Below the pieces are notes generated by a model. It saw only the letters and a list, made by a program, of their open reading frames with translations. It had not been told where the DNA came from and did not search any database. Source: JACCYX01 sp964610045 (GTDB taxonomy: Bacteria > Chloroflexota > Chloroflexia > Thermomicrobiales > UBA6265). From it: a stretch of DNA of 39,682 bases. Where the stretch lies: contig CAZSUN010000026.1 in the NCBI GenBank assembly GCA_964610045.1, positions 1-39,682 of the forward strand, read 5' to 3'. The translations under genes and the position numbers were made by a program. How positions within the stretch are numbered: position 1 is the first letter of the stretch; each line of letters begins with the position of its first letter. Positions 7,636 to 15,890 of the stretch are shown in pieces.

Positions 7636-8952
7636 ATGTCCAGCGCGCCATCCGATGCCGATCTTCCGAAGGTAGCCAGGGAGCCACTGTCGACCGGGCA
7701 CTTCTATCTTCGCATGACTTCACTCTTCGCTCTCGTCCTGCTGGTTGGCGCCGGAGCAGGTATCTGGATCGGCCGGAGCACGGCTACCAGCGGCGCCAGC
7801 CAGGGCGAAGACTTCGCCGCCCTCGATGCCGTCATCGATGTCCTTGAGGATGAGTACTACTACCGACCGACCGACACCGACGATGTACCTTCCTACAACG
7901 AATCGCTGCAGGAGCACGCCATCTCTGGAATGTTGGCGAGTCTAGACGACGACTACACCAGGTACCTGCCGCCGGAGGAAGCGCAGATCAGCGAGGAAAC
8001 GCTGACCGGCGAATACGGCGGGATTGGGGTGATCCTCAAGGTGATTGGGGACAAGGTGATCGTCGACCGCGTCGGCCCGGACACTCCCGCCAGCCGCGCC
8101 GGAGTCCAGCCAGGCGACATCGTGCAGCGGATCGACAACCGGCCCGTGGCGTCGGTCGATTATCCGCTCGACGGGATCGACCTGCGTGGACCCGTTGATT
8201 CGACCGTGGTGCTCACGGTGCTCCAGGAAGGTGCGGAAGGCACGATCAACCTCAGCATCGTCCGCGAGGCGATCATCGTCCACCCGGTCTCATACCAGAT
8301 GGTCGGAAACACGTCCTACCTTTGGATCCGGGTCGACATATTCGGCGATCGCACCACCCAGGAACTCGACGAAGCGATTGCCTGGGGGATGGAGCGGGGA
8401 GCCACGGGAATCGTGCTCGACCTGCGTGGCAATGGCGGCGGCTGGGTGAAGTCCGCCCAGGAAACGATCGGCCGCTTCCTCGATGACGACGCTGGTCCGG
8501 CGTTCTACGAAGACACGGATCCAGGTCCCGGCGAGATGACGCCGGTCGCAATTCTCAATCCGGAAGCCGGTCCGTCCGGACTTCCGCTCGTGATCCTGGT
8601 TGACCGGAACACCGCCAGCGCCGCCGAAATCGTTGCCGGTTCCCTCCGTGATTACGATCGCGCCCTTGTCATCGGCGAGCAGACCTTCGGCAAGGGGTCG
8701 GTGCAACGCATCTACGACTTTAGCAATGAAGCTTCGCTGCGGGTGACGGTCGCCGAGTGGTACACCCCGAGTCGGGGCAGGATCCAGGAAGAGGGTATTC
8801 GCCCGGATGTACTTCTCACCACGGACGGTTCGTCCACCACGGCTGGTGATCCCTTCCTGAACGCGGCTGTGTCATTCATGGATGTCGGCAAGACGCGGCC
8901 CACCGACCTCGCCCCGGAAGCTCCACCCGCGGACGCCACACCGGTCTCCTGA
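7636..8952 (+). CDS. C-terminal processing peptidase (S41 family)
   Basis: Membrane-anchored serine protease of the CtpA/Prc type, 438 aa. It has an N-terminal helix (about 28-47), then an acidic helical region, a PDZ domain (about 125-210, with GGIGVILKV and SRAGVQPGDIVQRID) and the S41 protease core. The Ser-Lys dyad is visible: S328 in NTASAAEI and K353 in GEQTFGKGSVQ. LDLRGNGGG at 261-269 forms the oxyanion/substrate loop. GGAG precedes the ATG by nine bases. The C-terminus is a short Pro/Ala/Thr tail. Such proteases trim or degrade secreted proteins from their C-termini; no substrate is apparent from the neighbours. Confidence 0.95.
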   Translation: MSSAPSDADLPKVAREPLSTGHFYLRMTSLFALVLLVGAGAGIWIGRSTATSGASQGEDFAALDAVIDVLEDEYYYRPTDTDDVPSYNESLQEHAISGMLASLDDDYTRYLPPEEAQISEETLTGEYGGIGVILKVIGDKVIVDRVGPDTPASRAGVQPGDIVQRIDNRPVASVDYPLDGIDLRGPVDSTVVLTVLQEGAEGTINLSIVREAIIVHPVSYQMVGNTSYLWIRVDIFGDRTTQELDEAIAWGMERGATGIVLDLRGNGGGWVKSAQETIGRFLDDDAGPAFYEDTDPGPGEMTPVAILNPEAGPSGLPLVILVDRNTASAAEIVAGSLRDYDRALVIGEQTFGKGSVQRIYDFSNEASLRVTVAEWYTPSRGRIQEEGIRPDVLLTTDGSSTTAGDPFLNAAVSFMDVGKTRPTDLAPEAPPADATPVS

Positions 8953-8959
8953 CGCGCAT

Positions 8960-9007
8960 TTAACTTCCAACGACGCAGAATTAACAAACAGCTTACCGCC
9001 CGTTAAT
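8960..9007 (+). promoter_or_regulatory. Pho-box-like operator before the phoB-type regulator and pst genes
   Basis: Four TTAAC-like repeats on the same face of the helix: TTAAC at 8960 and 8981, TTACC at 8993 and TTAAT at 9003, spaced 21, 12 and 10 bp. PhoB/PhoP sites are direct repeats of about 11 bp containing TTAAC/TTCACA-like cores. The position just ahead of a PhoB-type gene followed by pst genes suggests autoregulation. The repeats are seen; binding is inferred. Confidence 0.65.
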
Positions 9008-9074
9008 CCTCGACCGCTACTCTCCTCTTGCCACCGGGAATCCTGTGGCGAATCCGGGAGCGCAGGGACAGGTA

Positions 9075-9854
9075 ATGCACAGGGTCGGGCTTGAAGATGA
9101 AGAACGGGCCAAAGTCCTGCTTGTCGAAGACGACCCCAGTCTTCGCAGCATCCTCCTGTTCAATCTTTCACGGGAGGGCTACACCGTTCACGCGGCGGCA
9201 GATGGCGTGGCAGCCGTCGAGGTGATACGCGAGTTCGGGGACGAACTCGATCTTGCCATCCTCGATGTCATGCTCCCGGGCATCAACGGCTTCCAGGTCC
9301 TCCAGGCCATCCGGAAATCCTACGACTTTCCCGTGCTGATGCTGTCGGCACGCGGGGAAGAGCAGGATCGGATCGACGGGCTGGAACTTGGCGCTGACGA
9401 CTACGTGGTCAAGCCGTTCGCCCTGCGGGAACTGCTTGCTCGCGTACGAGCCGCGGTCCGGCGAAACACCATTCCTTCCCGGAGACCGCCGAGCGTGCTC
9501 TACCGGGGCGCTCTCCAGATCGAGCCGGACCACCGGCGAGCGACCGTCCGTGGACAGGAATTGCACCTGCGGCCAAAGGAGTTCGGGGTGCTGGCGGTGA
9601 TGGCAATGGAGCCAGGGCGCGTTTTCCAGCGGCAGGAACTCCTCGACAAGGTCTGGGGTTCGGATGTGTATATCGACGAACGCACGGTCGATGTTCACAT
9701 TTCGTGGTTGCGCGGAAAGCTCAACGACGCTGGCCTGGGAAATGACTGCATTCGCACGGTGTATGGGGCTGGGTATCGCTTTTCCATCCCGGCAGGTGAC
9801 GCACCTGACAATGCAATCCCACTCGCAGACGCGATGTCGACCGGAACGGTGTGA
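9075..9854 (+). CDS. OmpR/PhoB-family response regulator, likely of phosphate starvation
   Basis: 259 aa from the ATG at 9075, which has GGGACAGG upstream; a GTG at 9045 is a less likely start. The receiver domain (12-125) has the acidic pair E18-D19/D20, phosphoacceptor D64 in LDVMLPG, S91 and K113 in the KPF motif. The C-terminal winged-helix DNA-binding domain (about 150-240) has LRPKEFGVLAVMAMEPGRVF and the recognition-helix region ERTVDVHISWLRGKL, ending with the family-typical TVYGAGYRF. It is followed by pstSCAB-phoU, so phosphate control is the natural inference. No partner histidine kinase is nearby. Confidence 0.9.
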   Translation: MHRVGLEDEERAKVLLVEDDPSLRSILLFNLSREGYTVHAAADGVAAVEVIREFGDELDLAILDVMLPGINGFQVLQAIRKSYDFPVLMLSARGEEQDRIDGLELGADDYVVKPFALRELLARVRAAVRRNTIPSRRPPSVLYRGALQIEPDHRRATVRGQELHLRPKEFGVLAVMAMEPGRVFQRQELLDKVWGSDVYIDERTVDVHISWLRGKLNDAGLGNDCIRTVYGAGYRFSIPAGDAPDNAIPLADAMSTGTV

Positions 9855-9855
9855 A

Positions 9856-9883
9856 CCGGCAGGCAGGGCAGATCGCCTGCCGG
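9856..9883 (+). terminator. Hairpin between the response regulator and pstS
   Basis: CCGGCAGGC pairs perfectly with GCCTGCCGG around a 10-nt loop, starting one base after the regulator stop codon. There is no T-run. It may be a partial terminator or an RNA-stabilising structure separating regulator and pstS message levels. Confidence 0.5.
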
Positions 9884-9941
9884 ATCGTATAGGCACTCCC
9901 GGTATGGGGAGCGTCCCATGCAAGTGCTCGGAGGAGCAAAC

Positions 9942-10964
9942 ATGAATTCCATCAACATTTCCCGTCGGACCCTGGTCGCCGGCAGCGCGGCTGCGTTTGC
10001 CCTTAGCGCGGTACCGGGTATCCGGCTCGTCGCGGCGCAGACGGAATACACGGCGCCCGACAACATCGGCGAAATCAGCGGTTCGATCGAGGCCGACGGA
10101 TCGTCAACCGTCGGTCCCCTCACCGAAGCCGTAATCGAGGAATTCGCTGCTATCGCCCCTGGCATCACCGTCACCAACGGCGTGTCCGGCACTGGCGGCG
10201 GCTTCAAGCGATTCGTCGCGGGTGAGATCCAGATTTCCAATGCGTCACGCCCGATCGAATCTGACGAGGCCGAGGCCGCTGCTGCCAATGGCGTCGCCTG
10301 GTTCGTCTTCGAGGTTGCCTACGACGGAATTACGGTCGTGGTCAGCGCGGAAAACGACTTCGTCGAGTCGCTGACCGTCGAGCAGTTGGCGCAGATCTGG
10401 AGTGCCGATGGCGGTGTCACCACCTGGGCGGATGTGAATCCGGACTGGCCAGCGGAAACCATCGAGCTTTACGGCCCTGGCGCCGACTCCGGAACCTTTG
10501 ACTACTTCAACGAAGTCATCCTCGGTGAGGATGTCTCTCCACGAACGGACTACATCCCAAGCGAAGACGACAACGTGCTCGTTCAGGGTGTCATCGGTAG
10601 CCCCTATGCGCTGGGGTACTTCGGCTTCGCCTACTACGAGGCCAATGCGGATTCCCTGCGCGCGATCCCGATCGACGGCGGCAACGGCCCGGTTGAGCCG
10701 TCCATCGAGTCGATCGCCGACAAGTCCTACGCACCGCTCTCGCGGCCACTCTTCGTCTACGTGAACGCCGAGATGCTGAAGTCCGATCCCGCCCTCCAGG
10801 AGTTCATGCGGTTCTACCTGGCAGACGATGCGGAACTGGCCCAGGATGTCGGCTACATCACTCTCCCCGACGACATCGCCCAGGCCCAACAGGACAAGCT
10901 GGAAGGCGCGATCTCCGGTGAAGCAACCCCGGATAGCGATGCCACAGAGACGACCCCGGCGTAG
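9942..10964 (+). CDS. pstS: Phosphate-binding protein PstS
   Basis: Extracytoplasmic phosphate receptor of the Pst ABC transporter, 340 aa. The start ATG has GGAGGAG eight bases upstream. A Tat signal (SRRTLVAGSAAAFALSAVPG) ends near AAQTEY. The phosphate-binding motifs are clear: DGSSTVGPLTE, GVSGTGGGFKRFVAGE, ISNASRPI and GPGADSGTFDYF. The C-terminus is a Thr/Asp/Ala-rich tail. No lipobox Cys is present, so it is probably released or held by the transporter and not lipid-anchored. It is flanked by hairpins on both sides, which could let its mRNA accumulate above that of the permeases. Confidence 0.96.
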   Translation: MNSINISRRTLVAGSAAAFALSAVPGIRLVAAQTEYTAPDNIGEISGSIEADGSSTVGPLTEAVIEEFAAIAPGITVTNGVSGTGGGFKRFVAGEIQISNASRPIESDEAEAAAANGVAWFVFEVAYDGITVVVSAENDFVESLTVEQLAQIWSADGGVTTWADVNPDWPAETIELYGPGADSGTFDYFNEVILGEDVSPRTDYIPSEDDNVLVQGVIGSPYALGYFGFAYYEANADSLRAIPIDGGNGPVEPSIESIADKSYAPLSRPLFVYVNAEMLKSDPALQEFMRFYLADDAELAQDVGYITLPDDIAQAQQDKLEGAISGEATPDSDATETTPA

Positions 10965-10970
10965 TTTGAA

Positions 10971-11006
10971 CCGGCGTAGCGGCTGGTGTGCCAGCCGCTA
11001 CGCCGG
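10971..11006 (+). repeat. Perfect hairpin between pstS and pstC
   Basis: A 16-bp perfect stem starting CCGGCGTAGCGGCTGG with a TGTG loop. It lies 7 bp after the pstS stop codon and ends 36 bp before the pstC start. No T-run follows, so full termination is unlikely; attenuation or protection of the pstS mRNA end are the likely roles. It also fits the GTAG-stem-GTG hairpin family seen elsewhere in the window. Confidence 0.65.
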
Positions 11007-11042
11007 ACCGTTCGCTGCTTTGGATTGCGGAAAGGACCAGCG

Positions 11043-12011
11043 TTGGCAAGCCCCATTCCAGGAATCGAGACCTCGGGGTACGTTCGCCCTCCGCTGGACC
11101 TCTCGGGCCGGCGGAATCGTGCGTTTTCCGAGCATTTGGTGAAGTGGTCGCTCACCGCTTGCGCGGCGTTTACCTTGCTCACCACCATTGGGATCGCGGT
11201 CATCCTCCTCTATGAGTCCCTGGAATTCTTCCGCGAGGTGCCAGTATGGGACTTCCTGACCGGCAACGAGTGGACCGCCCTCTTTCCTGCCGATGCGCAG
11301 TTCGGCGTCTTGCCACTGGTGCGCGGGACGCTCGTCATTGCGGCGATTTCCGCCTGCGTCTCACTGCCACTGGGACTGCTCGCCGCCATCTACCTGAGTG
11401 AGTACGCCGGAGAACGGTCACGAGCGATCCTCAAGCCTGTGCTGGAGGTGCTCGCTGGCATCCCAACCATCGTCTATGGATTCTTCGCGGTTAAGTTCAT
11501 TACTCCACAGTTGCTCGACCCGTTCATCGATGTTGGCGTCTTCAACGGACTCGCGGCAGGCATTGCCGTCGGAATCATGACACTGCCATTGGTGGCGTCG
11601 CTTTCGGAAGACGCCCTGCGGGCGGTGCCGGGTTCGTTGCGGGAAGCCGCTTACGGTTTGGGTGCCACGAAATTCGAGACCTCGGCGCGGGTGATCGTCC
11701 CTGCGGCGATCTCTGGCATCATCGCCTCCTTCATCCTCGCGATATCGCGCGCCATTGGCGAAACCATGATCGTGGCGATGGCGGCTGGCAGCCGGCCAGC
11801 AGGGATGGGAGCCTCGGGGCCCTGGGATGCTCGTGACAGTATGCAAACAATGACCGGATTCATTGCCCAGGCGTTCAGCGGGGATGTCTCCCGTGGGTCC
11901 GTGCAATTCTATTCACTCTTTGGGGTTGGCTTGCTGCTGTTCATCATGACGTTCGCCATGAACCTGTTGAGTCACTGGGTAGCGCGTAGGTTCCGTGAGG
12001 AATACCAATGA
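11043..12011 (+). CDS. pstC: Phosphate ABC transporter permease PstC
   Basis: Inner-membrane permease of the Pst system, 322 aa from a TTG at 11043. AAAGGA stands six bases before this TTG, whereas the in-frame upstream codons have no site and overlap the hairpin. Six transmembrane helices are visible. The EAA loop that contacts PstB is SLREAAYGLGATKFETSARV (about 215-235), and GIPTIVYGFFAVKF marks the PstC-type core. Its stop overlaps pstA by 4 bp (ATGA), so translation is coupled. Confidence 0.94.
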   Translation: MASPIPGIETSGYVRPPLDLSGRRNRAFSEHLVKWSLTACAAFTLLTTIGIAVILLYESLEFFREVPVWDFLTGNEWTALFPADAQFGVLPLVRGTLVIAAISACVSLPLGLLAAIYLSEYAGERSRAILKPVLEVLAGIPTIVYGFFAVKFITPQLLDPFIDVGVFNGLAAGIAVGIMTLPLVASLSEDALRAVPGSLREAAYGLGATKFETSARVIVPAAISGIIASFILAISRAIGETMIVAMAAGSRPAGMGASGPWDARDSMQTMTGFIAQAFSGDVSRGSVQFYSLFGVGLLLFIMTFAMNLLSHWVARRFREEYQ

Positions 12012-12925
12012 GAATCGATGCACACGTCTCGCCTGCCGCTGGACCAGTTACACGAAACGCCAACGAGTGGCATCCCAACATCCCTGCCCGGAAAATGTTT
12101 GGCCGGGTCTGGTCGTGGCTGTTCCTTGGGGCCACCGCGATCTCCATTCTCCTGCTGGGGTTGCTGCTCTGGTCGATCGTAAAGCCGGGTTGGGGCTGGC
12201 TCTCCTGGCATCTGATCACCGCGATGCCCTCCCGTCATGCCGAGCAGGCGGGGATGAACTCCGCGATCTGGGGCTCGATCTGGATCGTGATCGGTTCGGC
12301 CATTTTCTCGTTCATCGTCGGGGTCGGCACCGCCGTCTACCTTGAGGAATACGCGGCCAAGAACTGGCTCACCCGGTTCGTCCAGACCAACATTTCGAAT
12401 CTGGCCGGTGTCCCGTCGATCGTCTACGGTCTCCTTGGCCTGATCCTCTTCGTAGAGTGGCTGAGCCTCGGCCGCTCCATCGCCGCCGGTGCCCTGACGA
12501 TGGGGTTGCTCATCCTGCCGGTGGTGGTGATCTCGTCACAGGAGGCGATCCGGGCGGTCCCGCTTTCGCTCCGGCAGGCTGCCTATGGCCTGGGCGCGAC
12601 GCAGTGGCAGACAACGCGCCACCATGTACTGCCGGCCGCTATGCCCGGGATCCTCACCGGGATGATCCTGTCGATGTCCCGAGCGATTGGGGAGACAGCG
12701 CCGCTGATCGTGGTGGGTGCATCGAGTCTCGTGCTCGCTCGCCCTGATGGCTTGCTGAGCCCGTTCACGGCGATGCCTGTCCAAATCTACAACTGGGCAG
12801 CTCGGCCCCAGAAGGAATTCGAGCATCTGGCCGCGGCCTCGATCATCGTGCTGCTGATCGTGTTGCTCTCGATGAATGCCCTCGCGATCATACTTCGCCA
12901 GCGTCTCAGCAAGACAAGGATGTAA
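12008..12925 (+). CDS. pstA: Phosphate ABC transporter permease PstA
   Basis: Second permease subunit, 305 aa, with about six transmembrane segments after a soluble N-terminus of about 35 residues. Family signs are AGVPSIVYGLLGLILFV and the EAA loop SLRQAAYGLGATQWQTTRHHV, followed by AIGETAPLIVVGAS. It begins inside the pstC stop codon and ends 2 bp before pstB, as in a canonical pst operon. Confidence 0.95.
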   Translation: MRIDAHVSPAAGPVTRNANEWHPNIPARKMFGRVWSWLFLGATAISILLLGLLLWSIVKPGWGWLSWHLITAMPSRHAEQAGMNSAIWGSIWIVIGSAIFSFIVGVGTAVYLEEYAAKNWLTRFVQTNISNLAGVPSIVYGLLGLILFVEWLSLGRSIAAGALTMGLLILPVVVISSQEAIRAVPLSLRQAAYGLGATQWQTTRHHVLPAAMPGILTGMILSMSRAIGETAPLIVVGASSLVLARPDGLLSPFTAMPVQIYNWAARPQKEFEHLAAASIIVLLIVLLSMNALAIILRQRLSKTRM

Positions 12926-12927
12926 CC

Positions 12928-13767
12928 GTGGCCGTTTCTCCCCCAGTCACTACACCGAAAGTCTCGGAAAGCAGTTTCAAACGATCTGGCTTCGCCGACA
13001 CCGACGAAGTGGTCGTGAAGCTCAGCGACCTCAATGTGTTCTATGGCGAGTTCCACGCCGTTCACGACGTCAATATCGACGTACCGCGCAACCGGATCAC
13101 GGCCTTCATTGGTCCGTCCGGATGTGGCAAGAGCACCGTTCTTCGCTGCATCAACCGCATGAACGACCTCGTGCCAAGTGCACGGGTTGAAGGCAGCATC
13201 CTCTACTTCGGGCAGGAAATCCTGGCGCCAAAAGTCGACCCGGTCGAAGTCCGGCGCCGGATTGGGATGGTCTTCCAGAAACCCAACCCGTTCCCGAAGA
13301 GCATCTACGACAATGTTGCCTGGGGCGCCCGCATCAACGGCTTCAAAGGCAACATGAACGATCATGTGGAACGGTGCCTGCGCCAGGCCGCGCTTTGGGA
13401 AGAAGTCAAGGACAAGCTCAAGGAAAGCGGAATGGCGCTCTCGGGCGGTCAGCAGCAGCGACTCTGCATCGCTCGTGCGCTCGCGATCAGTCCAGACGTG
13501 ATCCTGCTGGACGAGCCGGCCAGCGCCCTTGACCCGATCTCGACCCTCAAGATCGAGGAACTGCTGCGGGAACTCGAAGCCAACTACACCATCATCATCG
13601 TGACCCATAACATGCAACAGGCAGCCAGGGTGTCCGACAAGACTGTATTCTTCTCCCTCAACGACAAGCGGCAGGGAATCATGGTCGAGGCCGGACCCAC
13701 AGAGAAGATTTTCACCAACCCTGACGATCGCCGCACCGAAGACTACATTACCGGCAGATTCGGATGA
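12928..13767 (+). CDS. pstB: Phosphate ABC transporter ATP-binding protein PstB
   Basis: Cytoplasmic ATPase of the Pst importer, 279 aa from a GTG with AAGGATG upstream. Walker A is GPSGCGKST (62-70), the Q-loop lies in VFQKPNPFPKSIYDNV (about 115-130), the signature is LSGGQQQR (171-178), and Walker B is VILLDEPASALDP (191-203). A non-conserved N-terminus of about 25 residues precedes the domain. KPNPFP is typical of PstB. Its stop overlaps the phoU start by 4 bp. Confidence 0.97.
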   Translation: MAVSPPVTTPKVSESSFKRSGFADTDEVVVKLSDLNVFYGEFHAVHDVNIDVPRNRITAFIGPSGCGKSTVLRCINRMNDLVPSARVEGSILYFGQEILAPKVDPVEVRRRIGMVFQKPNPFPKSIYDNVAWGARINGFKGNMNDHVERCLRQAALWEEVKDKLKESGMALSGGQQQRLCIARALAISPDVILLDEPASALDPISTLKIEELLRELEANYTIIIVTHNMQQAARVSDKTVFFSLNDKRQGIMVEAGPTEKIFTNPDDRRTEDYITGRFG

Positions 13768-14522
13768 ATCTGGCACATGATGCCCCGTACCCCATGGGAG
13801 ACCGGATGCCTCGATCTGCCTACGAACACCAGATCCAGGGCCTTCGCGCCGATGTCGTCACGATGGCCAGCATGGTCAGCAAAGCGCTGGCGAAGGCGAC
13901 CGACGCTCTGGTCACCCAGGATGTCGGCCTCGCCCGCATGGTGCGCAAGGAAGATAAGGCGATCAACCAGGCGCGCTGGGCTGGCGAAGACCGGGCACTG
14001 ACGTTGATCGCGACCCAGGCGCCGATGGCTGGTGACCTGCGAATGATTGCGGCATCGTTGCAGGTGTTCACCGACCTCGAGCGCATGGGCGACCACGCCG
14101 CGGGGATCGCCAAGATCGTGATGGACACGGCGGACGAAGCGCAACTCAAGCCGCTCGTCGACATCCCGGCCATGAGCATCGAAGCGCGGGAAATGCTCGC
14201 GGACGCGATAACGGCGTTCATGGACAACAACGCGGATTTGGCGAGGGACGTCGCGATCCGGGACGACGACATCGACAATCTCTACGATCAGGTCTACCGT
14301 GAACTGCTGAAGTACATGATGGCCGACCCGGCCATGATCAACCGGGCGACCCACCTGCTCTGGGTGGCGCACAATCTGGAACGCATCGGCGATCGCGTCA
14401 TCAATATCTGCGAACGGGTGGTGTACACCGTGACCGGTGAAGCCGAGGAGCTGGACGGAGGCCGCAAGAAACGTCAGAAGGCGCGCGCGCGGGCGGAATC
14501 CGCGAGTGGAGTGCCAGGGTGA
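13764..14522 (+). CDS. phoU: Phosphate signalling protein PhoU
   Basis: Cytoplasmic regulator that restrains Pst and the Pho kinase when phosphate is ample. 252 aa, made of two three-helix PhoU repeats. The first repeat contains DLRMIAASLQVFTDLERMGDHA and the second HLLWVAHNLERIGDRVINI, both with the family's E/D-R-x-x-D metal-binding signature. The C-terminus is an Arg/Lys-rich extension (GGRKKRQKARARAESA). The start overlaps pstB by 4 bp; a second ATG at 13806 would remove a 14-residue N-terminal piece. The 3' end overlaps a minus-strand gene by 49 bp. Confidence 0.95.
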   Translation: MNLAHDAPYPMGDRMPRSAYEHQIQGLRADVVTMASMVSKALAKATDALVTQDVGLARMVRKEDKAINQARWAGEDRALTLIATQAPMAGDLRMIAASLQVFTDLERMGDHAAGIAKIVMDTADEAQLKPLVDIPAMSIEAREMLADAITAFMDNNADLARDVAIRDDDIDNLYDQVYRELLKYMMADPAMINRATHLLWVAHNLERIGDRVINICERVVYTVTGEAEELDGGRKKRQKARARAESASGVPG

Positions 14523-14968
14523 GCTGCCCGCCACTCCTCGAACACCTCGTGGAGGGTGCGGACCACATCGTCAAGATCGATCGGTGGCACGAGCTGGACG
14601 GAAACGTCCAGTTCGCTGGCATCGAAGCCCATTTCCCGTTCCGGCGTGGGGTGAATGACCACCACCGGCGCCCGGGACCGCTCGGCGCCTGCGCGGTCCC
14701 GGATTGAGACCCCGCGCAGGCGGCGCAGGAACTCGACGGGATCGAAGCTCTGGAGACCGGCATCGAGCGTAATGAGGTCGAACTGCCGCAGGCGGAACAC
14801 CTCCAACGCCTGGAGGCCGCCCGCGATGACGGAGACCCAGAAGCCACCGAGCGGGAGACCTTCCTGGAGGAATTCCGAGAGTGACGGATCGTCGGAGACA
14901 ACGAGGACATGCGGCCGTTCGTTGGCGCGGCGAGCTTGGAGCCGGGGGCGAGGGGGATCGGCGGTCAT
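14474..14968 (-). CDS. Degenerate receiver-domain protein
   Basis: 164 aa, recognisable as a single CheY-like receiver: PHVLVVSDDPSLSEFLQEGL (20-38), the loop with D69 in LITLDAG, and VVVIHP (102-107). The acidic pair (D26, D27) and the phosphoacceptor position (D69) remain, but the conserved Thr/Ser after beta-4 is His106 and the conserved Lys after beta-5 is replaced (LVPPID, 127-131). Phosphorylation-driven switching is therefore doubtful. No output domain follows. It converges on phoU with a 49-bp overlap, so the two transcripts are antisense at their ends. Confidence 0.75.
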   Translation of the reverse strand: MTADPPRPRLQARRANERPHVLVVSDDPSLSEFLQEGLPLGGFWVSVIAGGLQALEVFRLRQFDLITLDAGLQSFDPVEFLRRLRGVSIRDRAGAERSRAPVVVIHPTPEREMGFDASELDVSVQLVPPIDLDDVVRTLHEVFEEWRAAHPGTPLADSARARAF

Positions 14969-15093
14969 GGGTACCTGGCAGCTAGCCCGGCGGCTGCGGG
15001 CGCAAATCGCTGCGATCAGTGTAGACCGGGCCGCGCATCAGGCAGGGTCCACCGTCGCGACGTACAATGCCAGCGTCCAGCTGATCTGGAACG

Positions 15094-15840
15094 TTGACGG
15101 TCGATAACGGCACTGTACGGGGGCGGATACTTCACGTGTTGTTTCTGAAACTGACCTGGCGGGGTATCCGGGACATGTTCGACATGTTCATGACCCTGTG
15201 CCTGTTTTCACTGTTGTGGTGGCTTTGCGCAATTCTGATTGTGCCGATGGCCCCGGCAACGGTAGCCTTGTTCGCGATGGCGGACCCGCGGCGGCAGGTC
15301 TCTGTGCCGGAGATTTCCGACGGGATTGAGGTGTTCAAGTCGTCATGGAAGCGCGGCTGGGGCATCTGGTTGCTGACGGTACCGTTCCTGGCGATGCTGT
15401 TCTGGAACCTGACGTACTTCTCCGGCTCGTCGAGTCTGCTGGCGGCGATGGTGCCGTTGTGGACTGTTCTGCTGGTGCTGCTCTGGATCGTGACGCTGTA
15501 CGCGTTCTCGATGGCGGGGACGATGGAATCAGGGGTGCGGAACGCCTTCCGAGGGGCGATGTACGTGATGGTGGTGCGGCCAGGTGTTGGGGTGATCCTG
15601 AGTCTGTTCATCGTGCTGCTGGCCATCACGATGTCGGTGATGGTGATCCCGATGCTGCTGTTCGGGCCGGCCCTGATCGCCTGTATCGTGAACCGGTTCT
15701 CGCTGACGATCCTTGGCGAGGAGATCATCGATCCCTCATCGCCAACGGTGGAGCGGGCGAAGGAGCGGGCTGCCGGAATCGATCCGGACCCGAACATCGT
15801 GTCACGATTCCGGGGGAAGAAGCCGAACCAGGATCGGTAA
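15094..15840 (+). CDS. YesL/DUF624-like integral membrane protein
   Basis: 248 aa from a TTG at 15094; a GTG at 15136 is also possible and would begin nearer the conserved part. The composition and layout resemble YesL/DUF624: an amphipathic start (FLKLTWRGIRDMFDMFM), helices at about 32-60 with PMAPATVALFAMADP, an amphipathic ISDGIEVFKSSWKRGWGIW segment, then three to four further helices and an acidic/basic soluble tail. Related proteins often sit near carbohydrate uptake genes, but none is adjacent here. Function unknown. Confidence 0.7.
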   Translation: MTVDNGTVRGRILHVLFLKLTWRGIRDMFDMFMTLCLFSLLWWLCAILIVPMAPATVALFAMADPRRQVSVPEISDGIEVFKSSWKRGWGIWLLTVPFLAMLFWNLTYFSGSSSLLAAMVPLWTVLLVLLWIVTLYAFSMAGTMESGVRNAFRGAMYVMVVRPGVGVILSLFIVLLAITMSVMVIPMLLFGPALIACIVNRFSLTILGEEIIDPSSPTVERAKERAAGIDPDPNIVSRFRGKKPNQDR

Positions 15841-15890
15841 TCAATGCATTGGGCCGTGGTCTCATTTCAGGTTTCAGGGGGAAGTTCGGC

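Noticed and set aside
12787..13776. Minus-strand open frame of 329 codons opposite pstB
   Set aside because: Antisense to an unmistakable PstB gene and without recognisable domains.
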